Source of the DNA: Streptomyces alfalfae
GTDB taxonomy: Bacteria > Actinomycetota > Actinomycetes > Streptomycetales > Streptomycetaceae
Length of the DNA stretch: 64,000 bases
NCBI RefSeq assembly: GCF_004127445.1
Contig: NZ_QEXM01000015.1
Location: forward strand, 62,001 to 126,000
Direction: 5' to 3'
A program made the position numbers and the translations under genes. This document shows, piece by piece, positions 38,278 to 46,886 of this stretch; position 1 is the first letter of the stretch; each line of letters opens with the position of its first letter. Below the pieces are notes generated by a model that was not told where the DNA came from, did not search any database, and was given only the letters and a program-made list of their open reading frames with translations.

Positions 38278-39114
38278 TCACGCGTGCGTGCGGAAGCGTT
38301 CGGCCGTCTCCCGCAGCACTTCGCCGCCGTCCCGCTCCCACAGCGCCTCGTTGAAGATCTCGACCTCGATCGGGCCGTCGTACCCGGCGGCGTCCACCAG
38401 GTCGCGGAAGGCCCTGAAGTCGACGCATCCGTCGCCCAGTTGCCCGCGGCCGAGCAGGACGCCCGCGGGCAGCGGAGTGATCCAGTCCGCGAGCTGGAAG
38501 GCGTGCAGGCGCCCGCCCGCGCCCGCCCGCGCGATCTGCGCGGGCGCCTGGTCGTCCCACCAGACGTGGTACGTGTCCACGACCACGCCCACCTGCCGCG
38601 CCGGAAAGCGTTCCGCGAGGTCGAGCGCCTGGCCGAGGGTGGAGACGACGCAGCGGTCCGAGGCGAACATCGGGTGCAGCGGCTCGATGGCGAGGCGCAC
38701 GCTCCGCTCCTCGGCATAGGGGCCGAGGAGCGCGAGGCCGTCCGCGATGCGCTCCCGGGCCCCCGCGAGGTCCTTGCTGCCGGGCGGCAGTCCGCCGGAG
38801 ACCAGGACCAGCGTGTCGGCGCCGAGCGCCGCGGCCTCGTCGATCGCCGCGCGGTTGTCGTCGAGGGCACGCGCGCGTGCCGCCCCCGCGGTGTCCGTGA
38901 GGAAGCCGCCCCGGCACAGGCTGGTGACCGCGAGGCCCGACTCGCGCATGAGCCGGGCGGCGCGCTCGACCCCGTACGCCTGGACGGGTGCGCGCCAGAG
39001 GCCGACCGAGGTGACGCCCTCCTTCGCGCAGCCCTCGGCCAGTTCGGGCAGGGACCACTGCTTGATGGTCTCCTGGTTGACGCTGAGCCGGGACAGGGGC
39101 GGGGCGGCGCTCAT
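38278..39114 (-). CDS. Sugar phosphate isomerase/epimerase-like TIM-barrel protein
   Basis: 278 residues. AP endonuclease-2/xylose isomerase-like barrel: LSVNQETIKQWSLPELAEGC opening, IEPLHPMFASDR and VVVDTYHVWWDD supplying metal ligands, LGRGQLGDGCVDFRAFRDLV and PIEVEIFNEALW closing. The ATG at 39114 overlaps the DUF993 stop by 4 bases. Third and last gene of the Gfo/Idh-DUF993-isomerase operon. Such barrels isomerise, epimerise or dehydrate keto-sugars, often downstream of Gfo/Idh dehydrogenases. Substrate unknown. Confidence 0.9.
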   Translation of the reverse strand: MSAAPPLSRLSVNQETIKQWSLPELAEGCAKEGVTSVGLWRAPVQAYGVERAARLMRESGLAVTSLCRGGFLTDTAGAARARALDDNRAAIDEAAALGADTLVLVSGGLPPGSKDLAGARERIADGLALLGPYAEERSVRLAIEPLHPMFASDRCVVSTLGQALDLAERFPARQVGVVVDTYHVWWDDQAPAQIARAGAGGRLHAFQLADWITPLPAGVLLGRGQLGDGCVDFRAFRDLVDAAGYDGPIEVEIFNEALWERDGGEVLRETAERFRTHA

Positions 39115-40271
39115 CGCGGTACTCCGTGGACGGTCAGCAGGGCCCGCATGCGGGCGGCGGCGAGGGACGGGTCGGGGAACAGGCCGAGTCCGTCGGCGAG
39201 TTCGTAGGCGCGGGCCAGGTGCGGCAGGGAGCGGGCCGACTGGAGGCCGCCCACCATGGAGAAGTGTGTCTGGTGCCCGGCCAGCCAGGCGAGGAGCACC
39301 ACGCCGGTCTTGTAGTAGCGGGTGGGCGCCTGGAACAGGTGGCGCGACAGCTCGACGGTGGGGTCGAGGAGCCCGCGGAAGGCCGTCACGTCCCCCGTGT
39401 CGAGCATCCGCACCGCCTCGGCGGCCAGCGGCCCCAGCGGGTCGAAGATGCCCAGCAGGGCGTGGCTGAAGCCGTGGTCGTCGCCCGCGATCAGTTCGGG
39501 GTAGTGGAAGTCGTCGCCGGTGTAGCAGCGCACGCCCCGCGGCAGGCGGCGGCGCAGGGCGACCTCGCGCCCGGCGTCGAGGAGCGAGACCTTGATGCCG
39601 TCGACCTTGTCGGGGTGGGCGGCGATGACCGCGAGGAACGTCTCCGTCGCGGCGTCCAGGTCCGCCGAGCCCCAGTAGCCCTCAAGGGCCGGGTCGAACA
39701 TGGGACCGAGCCAGTGCAGGATCACCGGCTCGCTCGCCTGGCGCAGGAGGTGGCCGTACGTCTCCAGGTAGTCGTCCGGTGAGGCGGCCGCCGCCGCGAG
39801 GGCCCGCGAGGCCATCAGGATCACCTGGGCGCCGGCCTCCTCGACGAGGGCGAGCTGCTCCTCGTACGCCCGGACGACCTGCGGGAGCGTGGCGGGCACG
39901 GTCAGCTGGTCGGTGCCGACGCCGCAGGCGATGCGGCCGCCGGCCGCCTTCGCCTCCCCGGCCGAGCGGCGGATCAGCTCGGCCGCCCCCTGCCAGTCCA
40001 GGCCCATGCCGCGCTGGGCGGTGTCCATGGCCTCCGCGACGCCGAGGCCGTGCGACCAGAGGTGGCGGCGGAAGGCGAGCGTGGCATCCCAGTCGACGGC
40101 GGCGGGGCCGTCCGGGGAGACGTCGGCGAACGGGTCGGCGACGACGTGGGCGGCGGAGAAGACGGTGCGCGAGGTGAGCGGCGGGCCGCCCGCCGTCAAC
40201 CGCGCCGGCTCGGCGCGCGGGGTGTACGCGCGCGTGCCGCCGCCCGCGACGGGGAGCAGGAGGGTGGTCAC
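39111..40271 (-). CDS. DUF993 protein, dihydrodipicolinate synthase/aldolase-like
   Basis: 386 residues, GTG start at 40271 overlapping the upstream dehydrogenase stop by 4 bases (GTGA). DUF993 proteins are TIM barrels of the dihydrodipicolinate synthase/NAL aldolase type. Visible signs: VVADPFADVSPDGPAAVDWD, LGVAEAMDTAQRGMGLDW, ILMASRALA, KVDGIKVSLLDAG with a lysine at the position expected for the Schiff base, and CYTGDDFHYPELI. No member is characterised to my knowledge. In this operon it probably performs a retro-aldol or dehydration step on an oxidised sugar. It overlaps the next gene by 4 bases. Confidence 0.9.
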   Translation of the reverse strand: MTTLLLPVAGGGTRAYTPRAEPARLTAGGPPLTSRTVFSAAHVVADPFADVSPDGPAAVDWDATLAFRRHLWSHGLGVAEAMDTAQRGMGLDWQGAAELIRRSAGEAKAAGGRIACGVGTDQLTVPATLPQVVRAYEEQLALVEEAGAQVILMASRALAAAAASPDDYLETYGHLLRQASEPVILHWLGPMFDPALEGYWGSADLDAATETFLAVIAAHPDKVDGIKVSLLDAGREVALRRRLPRGVRCYTGDDFHYPELIAGDDHGFSHALLGIFDPLGPLAAEAVRMLDTGDVTAFRGLLDPTVELSRHLFQAPTRYYKTGVVLLAWLAGHQTHFSMVGGLQSARSLPHLARAYELADGLGLFPDPSLAAARMRALLTVHGVPR

Positions 40272-41419
40272 AGCGCGATCTCCGGCACGTCGACGCGGCG
40301 GCCCTCGGCCGAGGACTTCAGGCCCAGCTCGGCGAGCTGCACGCCGCGCGCGCCCGCGAGGAGGTCCCAGCGGTAGGGGGCGTCGGCGTAGACGTGCTTG
40401 AGGAACAGCTCCCACTGGGCCTTGAAGCCGTTGTCGAACTCGCCGTTGTCGGGCACCTCCTGCCACTGGTCGCGGAAGGAGTGGGTGGCGGGCAGGTCGG
40501 GGTTCCAGACGGGCTTCGGCGTGGCGCTGCGGTGCTGCACGCGGCAGTTGCGCAGGCCCGCGACGGCGGAGCCCTCGGTGCCGTCGACCTGGAACTCGAC
40601 CAGTTCGTCGCGGTTGACGCGCACCGCCCAGGAGGAGTTGATCTGCGCGACGACGCCGCCGTCCAGCTCGAAGACGCCGTACGCGGCGTCGTCGGCGGTG
40701 GCGTCGTAGGGCTTGTCCCGCTCGTCCCAGCGCTGCGGGACGTGCGTGGCGGTGAGCGCCTGGACGGTGCGCACGCGGCCGAACAGCTCGTGCAGGACGT
40801 ACTCCCAGTGCGGGAACATGTCGACGACGATGCCGCCGCCGTCCTGCGCGCGGTAGTTCCACGACGGGCGCTGGGCGGGCTGCCAGTCCCCTTCGAAGAC
40901 CCAGTAGCCGAACTCGCCGCGCACCGACAGGACGCGGCCGAAGAAGCCGCCGTCGATGAGCCGCTTCAGTTTGAGCAGCCCCGGCAGGAAGAGCTTGTCC
41001 TGGACGACGCCGTGCTTGACGCCGGCCTCCTCGGCCAGGCGGGCGAGGTCCAGGGCCCCGGCGAGGCCGGTGGCGGACGGCTTCTCGGTGTAGACGTGCT
41101 TGCCCGCGGCGATGGCCCGCTTGAGGGCGTCCTCGCGGGCGGAGGTGACCTGCGCGTCGAAGTAGATGTCGACGGACGGGTCGGCGAGGACGGCGTCGAG
41201 GTCGGTGGAGAAGTGCTCCAGGCCGTACTGCCCGGCCAGGGCGCGCAGCGCGTCCTCCCTGCGGCCGACCAGGACCGGCTCCGGCCACAGCACCGCGCCC
41301 TCGCCGATGTCGAGGCCGCCCTGTTCGCGGAGGGCCAGGATCGAGCGGACCAGGTGCTGGCGGTGGCCCATGCGTCCCGTGACGCCGTTCATGGCGATCC
41401 GCACCGTCTTGCGTGTCAC
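40268..41419 (-). CDS. Gfo/Idh/MocA family oxidoreductase
   Basis: 383 residues from GTG 41419, with GGAGGGAC 6 bases upstream. N-terminal Rossmann fold (VRIAMNGVTGRMGHRQHLVRSI, an unusual glycine pattern for this family), the family motif AGKHVYTEKPSATGLAGALDLARLAEE with the EKP lysine, and a C-terminal alpha/beta domain with GGIVVDMFPHWEYVLHELFG. It should oxidise a sugar or cyclitol hydroxyl with NAD(P). It is the first gene of a three-gene coupled operon controlled from the LacI-type operator at 41516. It does not resemble IolG closely enough for me to link it to inositol. Confidence 0.9.
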   Translation of the reverse strand: MTRKTVRIAMNGVTGRMGHRQHLVRSILALREQGGLDIGEGAVLWPEPVLVGRREDALRALAGQYGLEHFSTDLDAVLADPSVDIYFDAQVTSAREDALKRAIAAGKHVYTEKPSATGLAGALDLARLAEEAGVKHGVVQDKLFLPGLLKLKRLIDGGFFGRVLSVRGEFGYWVFEGDWQPAQRPSWNYRAQDGGGIVVDMFPHWEYVLHELFGRVRTVQALTATHVPQRWDERDKPYDATADDAAYGVFELDGGVVAQINSSWAVRVNRDELVEFQVDGTEGSAVAGLRNCRVQHRSATPKPVWNPDLPATHSFRDQWQEVPDNGEFDNGFKAQWELFLKHVYADAPYRWDLLAGARGVQLAELGLKSSAEGRRVDVPEIAL

Positions 41420-41515
41420 GAAAGTCCCTCCGTAAGGGCGGCGTGGTGAGCGCTCGCGGCAGGCAGCCGCCAGGAGACGGCCGTCACTCGGCGGCCGACG
41501 ACCGACCACCGTAGT

Positions 41516-41525
41516 AAGCGCTTTC
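41516..41525. promoter_or_regulatory. LacI-family operator between the sugar operon and its regulator
   Basis: AAGCGCTT (41516-41523) with CGCTTTC is the central palindrome of many LacI/GalR operators. It lies about 97 bases from the Gfo/Idh start and 81 from the LacI start, in the only divergent space. TCTAGA, another palindrome, follows at 41528-41533. Confidence 0.75.
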
Positions 41526-41603
41526 TATCTAGACAGAAGCTAGCCTGCCGCACAAGGTTCGGACAAGGGCTTCGGGCCACGGCAGTGACCAAAGGACGAC
41601 GAG

Positions 41604-42647
41604 ATGACCGTGACCCTGGCGGACGTGGCGGCCCGCGCGCAGGTCTCCCCCGCCACCGTCTCCCGCGTGCTGAACGGCAACTACCCGGTGGCGGCGGCCA
41701 CCCGCGAGCGCGTCCTGCGCGCGGTCGACGACCTCGACTACGTCTTGAACGGCCCCGCGAGCGCCCTCGCCGCGGCCACGTCCGACCTGGTCGGCATCCT
41801 GGTCAACGACATCGCGGACCCCTTCTTCGGGATCATGGCGAGCGCGGTGCAGTCCGAGATCGGCGGCCCCGGCGGGCGCGCGGGCGGCGAGCGGCTGGCC
41901 GTGGTCTGCAACACCGGCGGCTCCCCCGAGCGCGAGTTGACCTACCTCACGCTCCTCCAGCGCCAGCGCGCCGCCGCCGTGGTCCTCACCGGCGGCGCGG
42001 TCGAGGACGCGGAGCACGCCGCCGCGGTGGCGGGAAAGCTGCGGCGCCTCGCGGACGCGGGCTCACGGGTGGTGCTCTGCGGCAGGCCGCCCGCCCCCGG
42101 CACCGACGCCGTGGCGCTCACCTTCGACAACCGCGGCGGCGGCCGGCGGATCACCGAGCACCTCATCTCCCTCGGCCACCGCCGCATCGGCTATATCGCG
42201 GGCCCGCAGGAACGCACCACCACCCGCCACCGCCTGGAGGGCCACCGGGAAGCGCTGGCCGCACACGGCGTCGAGGACGACCCGGCGCTCACCGTCCACG
42301 GCCGCTACGACCGCCGCTCCGGCCACGACGGCACCGTCGAACTCCTGCGCCGCGACCCCTCCCTGACCGCCGTGGTCGCCGCCAACGACACGGTGGCGAT
42401 CGGCGCCTGCGCGGCGCTGCGCGGCGCGGGGCTGCGCATCCCGGACGACGTCTCCGTGGCGGGCTTCGACGATCTGCCGTTCAGCGGGGACGCCGTCCCC
42501 GCGCTGACGACCGTCCGCCTCCCGCTGTACGAGGCGGGCGCCCGGGCGGGCCGCGTCGCCATGGGCAAGGAGGAGCCGCCGCCGGGCGACGTGGCGACGG
42601 TGCGCGGCGAGCTGGTGGTCCGGAAGTCGACGGGGGTTCCTCGGTAG
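41604..42647 (+). CDS. LacI-family transcriptional regulator
   Basis: 347 residues. N-terminal HTH and hinge (VTLADVAARAQVSPATVSRV, LNGNYPVAAATRERV) and a periplasmic-binding-like effector domain (VGILVNDIADPFFGIMASAV, LGHRRIGYIAG, GFDDLPFSGDAVPALTTVRL). ATG 41604; no strong ribosome binding site. It is divergent from the Gfo/Idh-DUF993-isomerase operon and should repress it, and possibly itself, through the AAGCGCTT site. The inducer is probably a sugar metabolised by that operon. Confidence 0.93.
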   Translation: MTVTLADVAARAQVSPATVSRVLNGNYPVAAATRERVLRAVDDLDYVLNGPASALAAATSDLVGILVNDIADPFFGIMASAVQSEIGGPGGRAGGERLAVVCNTGGSPERELTYLTLLQRQRAAAVVLTGGAVEDAEHAAAVAGKLRRLADAGSRVVLCGRPPAPGTDAVALTFDNRGGGRRITEHLISLGHRRIGYIAGPQERTTTRHRLEGHREALAAHGVEDDPALTVHGRYDRRSGHDGTVELLRRDPSLTAVVAANDTVAIGACAALRGAGLRIPDDVSVAGFDDLPFSGDAVPALTTVRLPLYEAGARAGRVAMGKEEPPPGDVATVRGELVVRKSTGVPR

Positions 42648-42680
42648 CGCCGCGGAGAAGTCCCGCCCGAATCACCCCCG

Positions 42681-44357
42681 TCACCCCATGGCGGCGCCGG
42701 GACTTTCCCGCGACCCCCCGATGCCCAGCCGCCGCGCCAGCCGGCCCAGCTCCGCCATCGCCTCCGTGATCTGCGCGGGGGGTACGGCGGCGTAGCCCAG
42801 GACCAGGCCCGGGGCGTGGGGGCGCTGGGCGTGCCAGGACAGCGGGTGGACCTTGACGCCGCGGTGCAGGGCCGCAGCGGCCAGGGCCGTGTCCGCCTCG
42901 GCGCCCGTGGCCGGGGGCGTGTCCGCGTGCTCGTCCGTTTCCGTTGCCGCGCCCGTGGCCGTCGCGTCGGGCCACGTCAGCGTCAGGTGCAGGCCCGCCG
43001 CCGCGCCGTGCGCCGTCGCCCCGGGCAGGTGGGTGCGGATGCCCTCGATCATCGCGTCCCTGCGGCGGCGGTGGTGGCCGCGGATCAGGCGCAGGTGGCG
43101 TTCCAGCGCGCCGCTCTCCATCAGGTGGGCCAGGGCCGCCTGCGGGAGCGCGGCGTTGCCGAGGTCGGCCAGGCGCCTGGCGTCCACGAGGGCGGGGCGG
43201 TACCTGGCCGGGGCGAGCAGCCAGCCGATGCGCAGAGCGGGGGCGAGGAGCTTGGAGATGCTGCCGGTGTAGCAGACGTGGTCGGGGAGCTGGGCGCGGA
43301 GGGCGGGGACGGCCGGGCGGTCGTAGCGGTGTTCGGCGTCGTAGTCGTCCTCGATGATCAGGCCGCCCTCGCGGGCCCACCCCAGCAGCGCGCGGCGGCG
43401 CTCGCCGCCGAGCACGACGCCGGTGGGGAACTGGTGGGCGGGTGTGAGCAGGACGGCGGCGGCGCCGGTGGCGCGCAGGGCGTCGACGCGGACGCCCTGC
43501 GCGTCGACCGGGACCGGAGGGGTGGGCAGCGGGTGCAGGTGCTGGCGGACGCCCAGGGAGCCCGGGTCCTCCACGGCCACACGGTCGACGCCCTCCGCGT
43601 GCAGCACGTCGACCAGGAGCCGCAGCGCCTGGGCCGTGCCGTTGACGATCATCACGTCGTCGGGGTCGGCGTTGATCCCGCGGTTGCGGGAGAGCCAGCG
43701 CGCGACGGCGGCGCGCAGGGCCGGGGTGCCGCGCGGGTCCCCGTATCCGAAGGCGGAGGGGGTCAGCTCCGCGAGGGCGGCGCGTTCGGCGCGCAGCCAG
43801 GCCGTGCGGGGAAAGGCCGCGAGGTCGGGCCGGCCGGGGGTGAGGTCGATGCGGGCGGGGGCGGCGCGCAGGGCCTCGAAGACGCCCAGGCCGGTGGGTG
43901 CGGTGAAGAGCCGGCCGGCCGGGGCGGCGGGCGGCTCGGGGGTCGCCGCCGGGGCGGGCGCGGGGCGGTGCGGCACGGCGAGGACGACGGTCCCGCCGCG
44001 CCCCCGGCCCGCCACGTGGCCGTCCTCGCCGAGCCGCCGGTAGGCCTCGGTCACCACGCCGCGCGAGAGGCGGAGTTCCTCGGCGAGGGTGCGGGTGGCG
44101 GGCAGGCGGCTGCCGGTGGCCAGCCGCCCGTCCGCGATGGCGGAGCGGATCTCCCGCGCCAGCCAGTTCGCGAGCCCGCCCTTGGGGGCGGTACGGGGGT
44201 CCAGCTGGAGGAAGTCGGACGTGGCCGACACCGCGGGCGTCGCGGAGGCCGTGTGCCGGTCGGCGGGCCGCCTGCGGGGCGGCGGATGCGGGCCCGGCTC
44301 CTCGGGCTCCGGGGCCGTTATGGTCCTGTCCGTGGGAGATCCTTTGGACCTGTTCAT
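42681..44357 (-). CDS. MocR/PdxR-type regulator: GntR HTH fused to an aminotransferase domain
   Basis: About 558 residues from ATG 44357; the true start is uncertain because no ribosome binding site is seen at 44357 or the GTG at 44231. The N-terminal 70 residues are low-complexity Pro/Arg. Winged helix: ANWLAREIRSAIADGRLATG then SRLPATRTLAEELRLSRGVV; aminotransferase fold type I: DLTPGRPDLAAFPRTAWLRA, FGYGDPRGTPALRAAVARWL, IIEDDYDAEHRYD, and the PLP lysine in YTGSISKLLAPALRIGW. MocR proteins sense PLP or an amine. It is divergent from a LysE-family exporter starting at 44386, only 29 bases away, which is probably its target. The region 42895-42945 encodes a Thr/Ala/Asp-rich insertion. Confidence 0.88.
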   Translation of the reverse strand: MNRSKGSPTDRTITAPEPEEPGPHPPPRRRPADRHTASATPAVSATSDFLQLDPRTAPKGGLANWLAREIRSAIADGRLATGSRLPATRTLAEELRLSRGVVTEAYRRLGEDGHVAGRGRGGTVVLAVPHRPAPAPAATPEPPAAPAGRLFTAPTGLGVFEALRAAPARIDLTPGRPDLAAFPRTAWLRAERAALAELTPSAFGYGDPRGTPALRAAVARWLSRNRGINADPDDVMIVNGTAQALRLLVDVLHAEGVDRVAVEDPGSLGVRQHLHPLPTPPVPVDAQGVRVDALRATGAAAVLLTPAHQFPTGVVLGGERRRALLGWAREGGLIIEDDYDAEHRYDRPAVPALRAQLPDHVCYTGSISKLLAPALRIGWLLAPARYRPALVDARRLADLGNAALPQAALAHLMESGALERHLRLIRGHHRRRRDAMIEGIRTHLPGATAHGAAAGLHLTLTWPDATATGAATETDEHADTPPATGAEADTALAAAALHRGVKVHPLSWHAQRPHAPGLVLGYAAVPPAQITEAMAELGRLARRLGIGGSRESPGAAMG

Positions 44358-44385
44358 GGAGCCATTGTGGCGACAGGGTCGGGGC

Positions 44386-44985
44386 ATGGAATTCTTCCTC
44401 ACCTCCCTCGTCGTCTGCGTGACGCCCGGCACCGGGGCGCTGTTCACGATCGCGGCGGGTCTGTCGCGGGGCGCCCGGGCCGCCGTCATCGCGTCCGTCG
44501 GCTGCACGCTGGGCGTCGTCCCGCACCTGGTCGCGGCGGTCACGGGCCTCGCGGCGCTGCTCAACGCCAGCGCGGTCGCGTTCGAGACCCTGAAGTACCT
44601 CGGCGTGGCCTATCTGCTCTCCATGGCGTGGAGCACGCTGCGGGACAAGAGCGACCTGACCGCCGAGCGGGAGCCGGAGCCGCGGTCGGCGGGCCGCACG
44701 ATCCTGACGGCCGTGCTGATCAACGTCCTCAATCCGAAGCTGACCCTGTTCTTCTTCGCGTTCCTGCCGCAGTTCGTGACCCCCGGCGAGCCGTACGCCC
44801 TGCTGCGCATGACCGAACTCGGCGCCTACTTCATGCTGATGACGTTCGTGGTCTTCCTGGCCTACGGGCGCTTCGCCGCGGCCATGCGCCACCACGTCAT
44901 CGCCCGGCCCCGGGTCGTCGGCTGGATGCGCCGCACGTTCGCCGCGGCCTTCGCGGCGCTGGGCGCGCGCCTGGCGTTCCTCTGA
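44386..44985 (+). CDS. LysE-family amino acid exporter
   Basis: 199 residues, ATG 44386 chosen because the family opens with FLTSxxxxVTPGTxxL. Six predicted helices; the motif LFTIAAGLSRGARAAVIASVGCTLG and VLINVLNPKLTLFFFAFLPQFV are those of LysE/RhtB exporters. It exports amino acids or related compounds. Adjacent to and divergent from the MocR regulator. Confidence 0.92.
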   Translation: MEFFLTSLVVCVTPGTGALFTIAAGLSRGARAAVIASVGCTLGVVPHLVAAVTGLAALLNASAVAFETLKYLGVAYLLSMAWSTLRDKSDLTAEREPEPRSAGRTILTAVLINVLNPKLTLFFFAFLPQFVTPGEPYALLRMTELGAYFMLMTFVVFLAYGRFAAAMRHHVIARPRVVGWMRRTFAAAFAALGARLAFL

Positions 44986-45028
44986 ACGGCGGCAGCGGGC
45001 TTCCGCCGACGCGCGGCCCGGCTTACTG

Positions 45029-45041
45029 TTGACTCAGTCAA
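45029..45041. promoter_or_regulatory. Palindrome TTGACTCAGTCAA, probable MarR operator
   Basis: Perfect 6-bp arms with one central base, 20 bases before the MarR-GNAT start codon. TTGAC-N3-GTCAA is a typical MarR half-site pair. Autoregulation is the simplest reading. Confidence 0.65.
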
Positions 45042-45060
45042 AGCCAGGTCGGGTGATCTC

Positions 45061-46038
45061 ATGACGAAACCGCTGGAGAAGACCGCTCAGGCGCCGTCGG
45101 CCGTGGGCGCGCCCATCCAGGAGATGCGGGCCTTCAACCGCTTCTACACCAACCTCATCGGCGCCCTCGACTACAGCCGCCATCTGTACGTGCCGTACAC
45201 GCTCACCGAGTCGCGCGTCCTGTACGAGCTGGCGCACTCGCCCCACACCGACGCGGCCGACCTGCGGGTCGCGCTCTCCCTCGACGCGGGCTACCTGAGC
45301 CGGCTGCTCGCCAAGTTCGAGCGGGACGGCCTCGTGGAGCGGACGCCGTCCGCACCCGATCCGCGACGGCAGCGGATCACGCTGACCGCGCGGGGGCGCG
45401 ACGCCGCCGACCTGCTCGACGAGCGGTCGCGGGAGGCCGTCGGCTCGCTCGTCGCCGAGGTGCCGGCCGCCGACCGGGCCCGCCTCACGGCGGCCATGCG
45501 CACCGTGCGGAGCATCCTCGAACGCACCGGCCGGCGGCGCGCGGGCGTGCGGCTCCGGGAGTCGCGGGCGGGCGACCTCGGATGGATCGTGCAGCGCCAC
45601 GGCGAGCTGTACGCCGCCGAGCACGGGTGGAACACCGCGTACGAAGGGCTGGTCGCCCGCATCGTCGCGGACTTCACCCAGGACCACGACCCGCGCCTGG
45701 AGCGGGTGTGGATCGCCGAGCTGGACGGACGCCCGGTGGGGAGCGTGATGTGCGTGCGCGACGGGGAGCCCGGCACGGCACGGCTGCGCCTCCTGCTGGT
45801 CGAGCCGGACGCGCGCGGCCTCGGGATCGGGGACGAGCTCGTGAGCGCCTGCGTCGGCTTCGCGCGCGAGGCGGGGTACCGGGACATGGTGCTCTGGACC
45901 GTCGACGTGCTCGCCGCCGCCCGCGTGATCTACCGGCGCCACGGCTTCGTCCTCGCCGGGGAGAAGCCGCACCGCGCCTTCGGCGCCGACCTCGTCGGAC
46001 AGGACTGGCGGCTGTCCCTCGGCGACAGGCCCGCCTGA
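45061..46038 (+). CDS. MarR winged-helix regulator fused to a GNAT acetyltransferase
   Basis: 325 residues. Residues 15-155 are a MarR-type winged helix (MRAFNRFYTNLIGALDYSRH, LSLDAGYLSRLLAKFERDGL, DPRRQRITLTARGRDAA). Residues 163-325 are a GNAT domain (VRLRESRAGDLGWIVQRHGE, LRLLLVEPDARGLGIGDELV with the acetyl-CoA loop RGLGIGDEL, YRRHGFVLAGEKPH). The fusion suggests a DNA-binding protein whose sensor is an enzyme or acetyl-CoA-binding module. Target genes are not obvious; a palindrome at 45029-45041 points to autoregulation. Confidence 0.93.
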   Translation: MTKPLEKTAQAPSAVGAPIQEMRAFNRFYTNLIGALDYSRHLYVPYTLTESRVLYELAHSPHTDAADLRVALSLDAGYLSRLLAKFERDGLVERTPSAPDPRRQRITLTARGRDAADLLDERSREAVGSLVAEVPAADRARLTAAMRTVRSILERTGRRRAGVRLRESRAGDLGWIVQRHGELYAAEHGWNTAYEGLVARIVADFTQDHDPRLERVWIAELDGRPVGSVMCVRDGEPGTARLRLLLVEPDARGLGIGDELVSACVGFAREAGYRDMVLWTVDVLAAARVIYRRHGFVLAGEKPHRAFGADLVGQDWRLSLGDRPA

Positions 46039-46085
46039 GCGGCGGAGGGCGTGACCGGGCCCACCCGCCGCCTACTGTCGGGACC

Positions 46086-46886
46086 ATGAAACTCGCCTTC
46101 TCCACCCTCGGCGTGCCCGGCCTGCCGGTCGCCGACGTGCTGCGGCTCGCCACCGACCACGGCTACCAGGGCGTCGAGCTGCGCGCGCACCCCGAGGAGC
46201 CCGTGCACCCCGGGCTCGGCCTCGTCGAGCGGGCGGACGTCGCCGCCGAGTTCACGGCGGCCGGCGTGGACATCCTCGGCGTCGCCGGGTACGCGCGCGT
46301 GGCCGCGCCCGGCGACGACGGACCGGTCCTCGACGAGGTGCGCTCCCTCGTCGCCCTCGCCCGTGACGTCGGCGCCCCCTTCGTCCGCGTCTTCCCCGGC
46401 GGCGACGCCGGGCAGAGCGCCGAAGAGGCCGACGCGACGGCCGCGAGGCGGCTCGGCGCCGCCGCGGGGCACGCCGCCGACGCCGGTGTGCGCATCCTCC
46501 TCGAGACCCATGACTCGCACCGCACGGGAGCGGACGCCACCCGGGTCCTCGGCACGGTCGGGCACCGCGGGGTCGGCGCGCTGTGGGACGTCATGCACAC
46601 CCTGCTCGGCGGCGAGTCCGTCGCCGACAGCTTCGCCGCCCTCTCCCCCTACCTCGGCTACGTCCAGGTCAAGGACGTCGCGTCCCCGCACGACACGACC
46701 CCGCTGGCCCTGGGCGCCGGCACGCTGCCGCTCGCCGAGACCGTGGCGCTGCTCAGCGCGGAGGGCTGGGACGGCTGGCTGTGCTGGGAGTACGAGAAGC
46801 GCTGGTACGAGGGCGCGGCGCCCCTGCCGCGACTGCTCGGCCCGGGGCGGGAGTATCTGTCGCGCCTGCTGAGCCGCTCGGCCTGA
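46086..46886 (+). CDS. Sugar phosphate isomerase/epimerase-like TIM-barrel protein
   Basis: 266 residues, start ATG 46086. Opens MKLAFSTLGVPGLPVADVLR and has the AP endonuclease-2-like ligands EGYQGVELR-type strand, ILLETHDSHRTGAD, GALWDVMHTLLGGES, and YVQVKDVASPHDTTPLALG. Cytoplasmic; metal dependent by family. The last 134 bases overlap the convergent EamA gene. Substrate unknown. Confidence 0.88.
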   Translation: MKLAFSTLGVPGLPVADVLRLATDHGYQGVELRAHPEEPVHPGLGLVERADVAAEFTAAGVDILGVAGYARVAAPGDDGPVLDEVRSLVALARDVGAPFVRVFPGGDAGQSAEEADATAARRLGAAAGHAADAGVRILLETHDSHRTGADATRVLGTVGHRGVGALWDVMHTLLGGESVADSFAALSPYLGYVQVKDVASPHDTTPLALGAGTLPLAETVALLSAEGWDGWLCWEYEKRWYEGAAPLPRLLGPGREYLSRLLSRSA

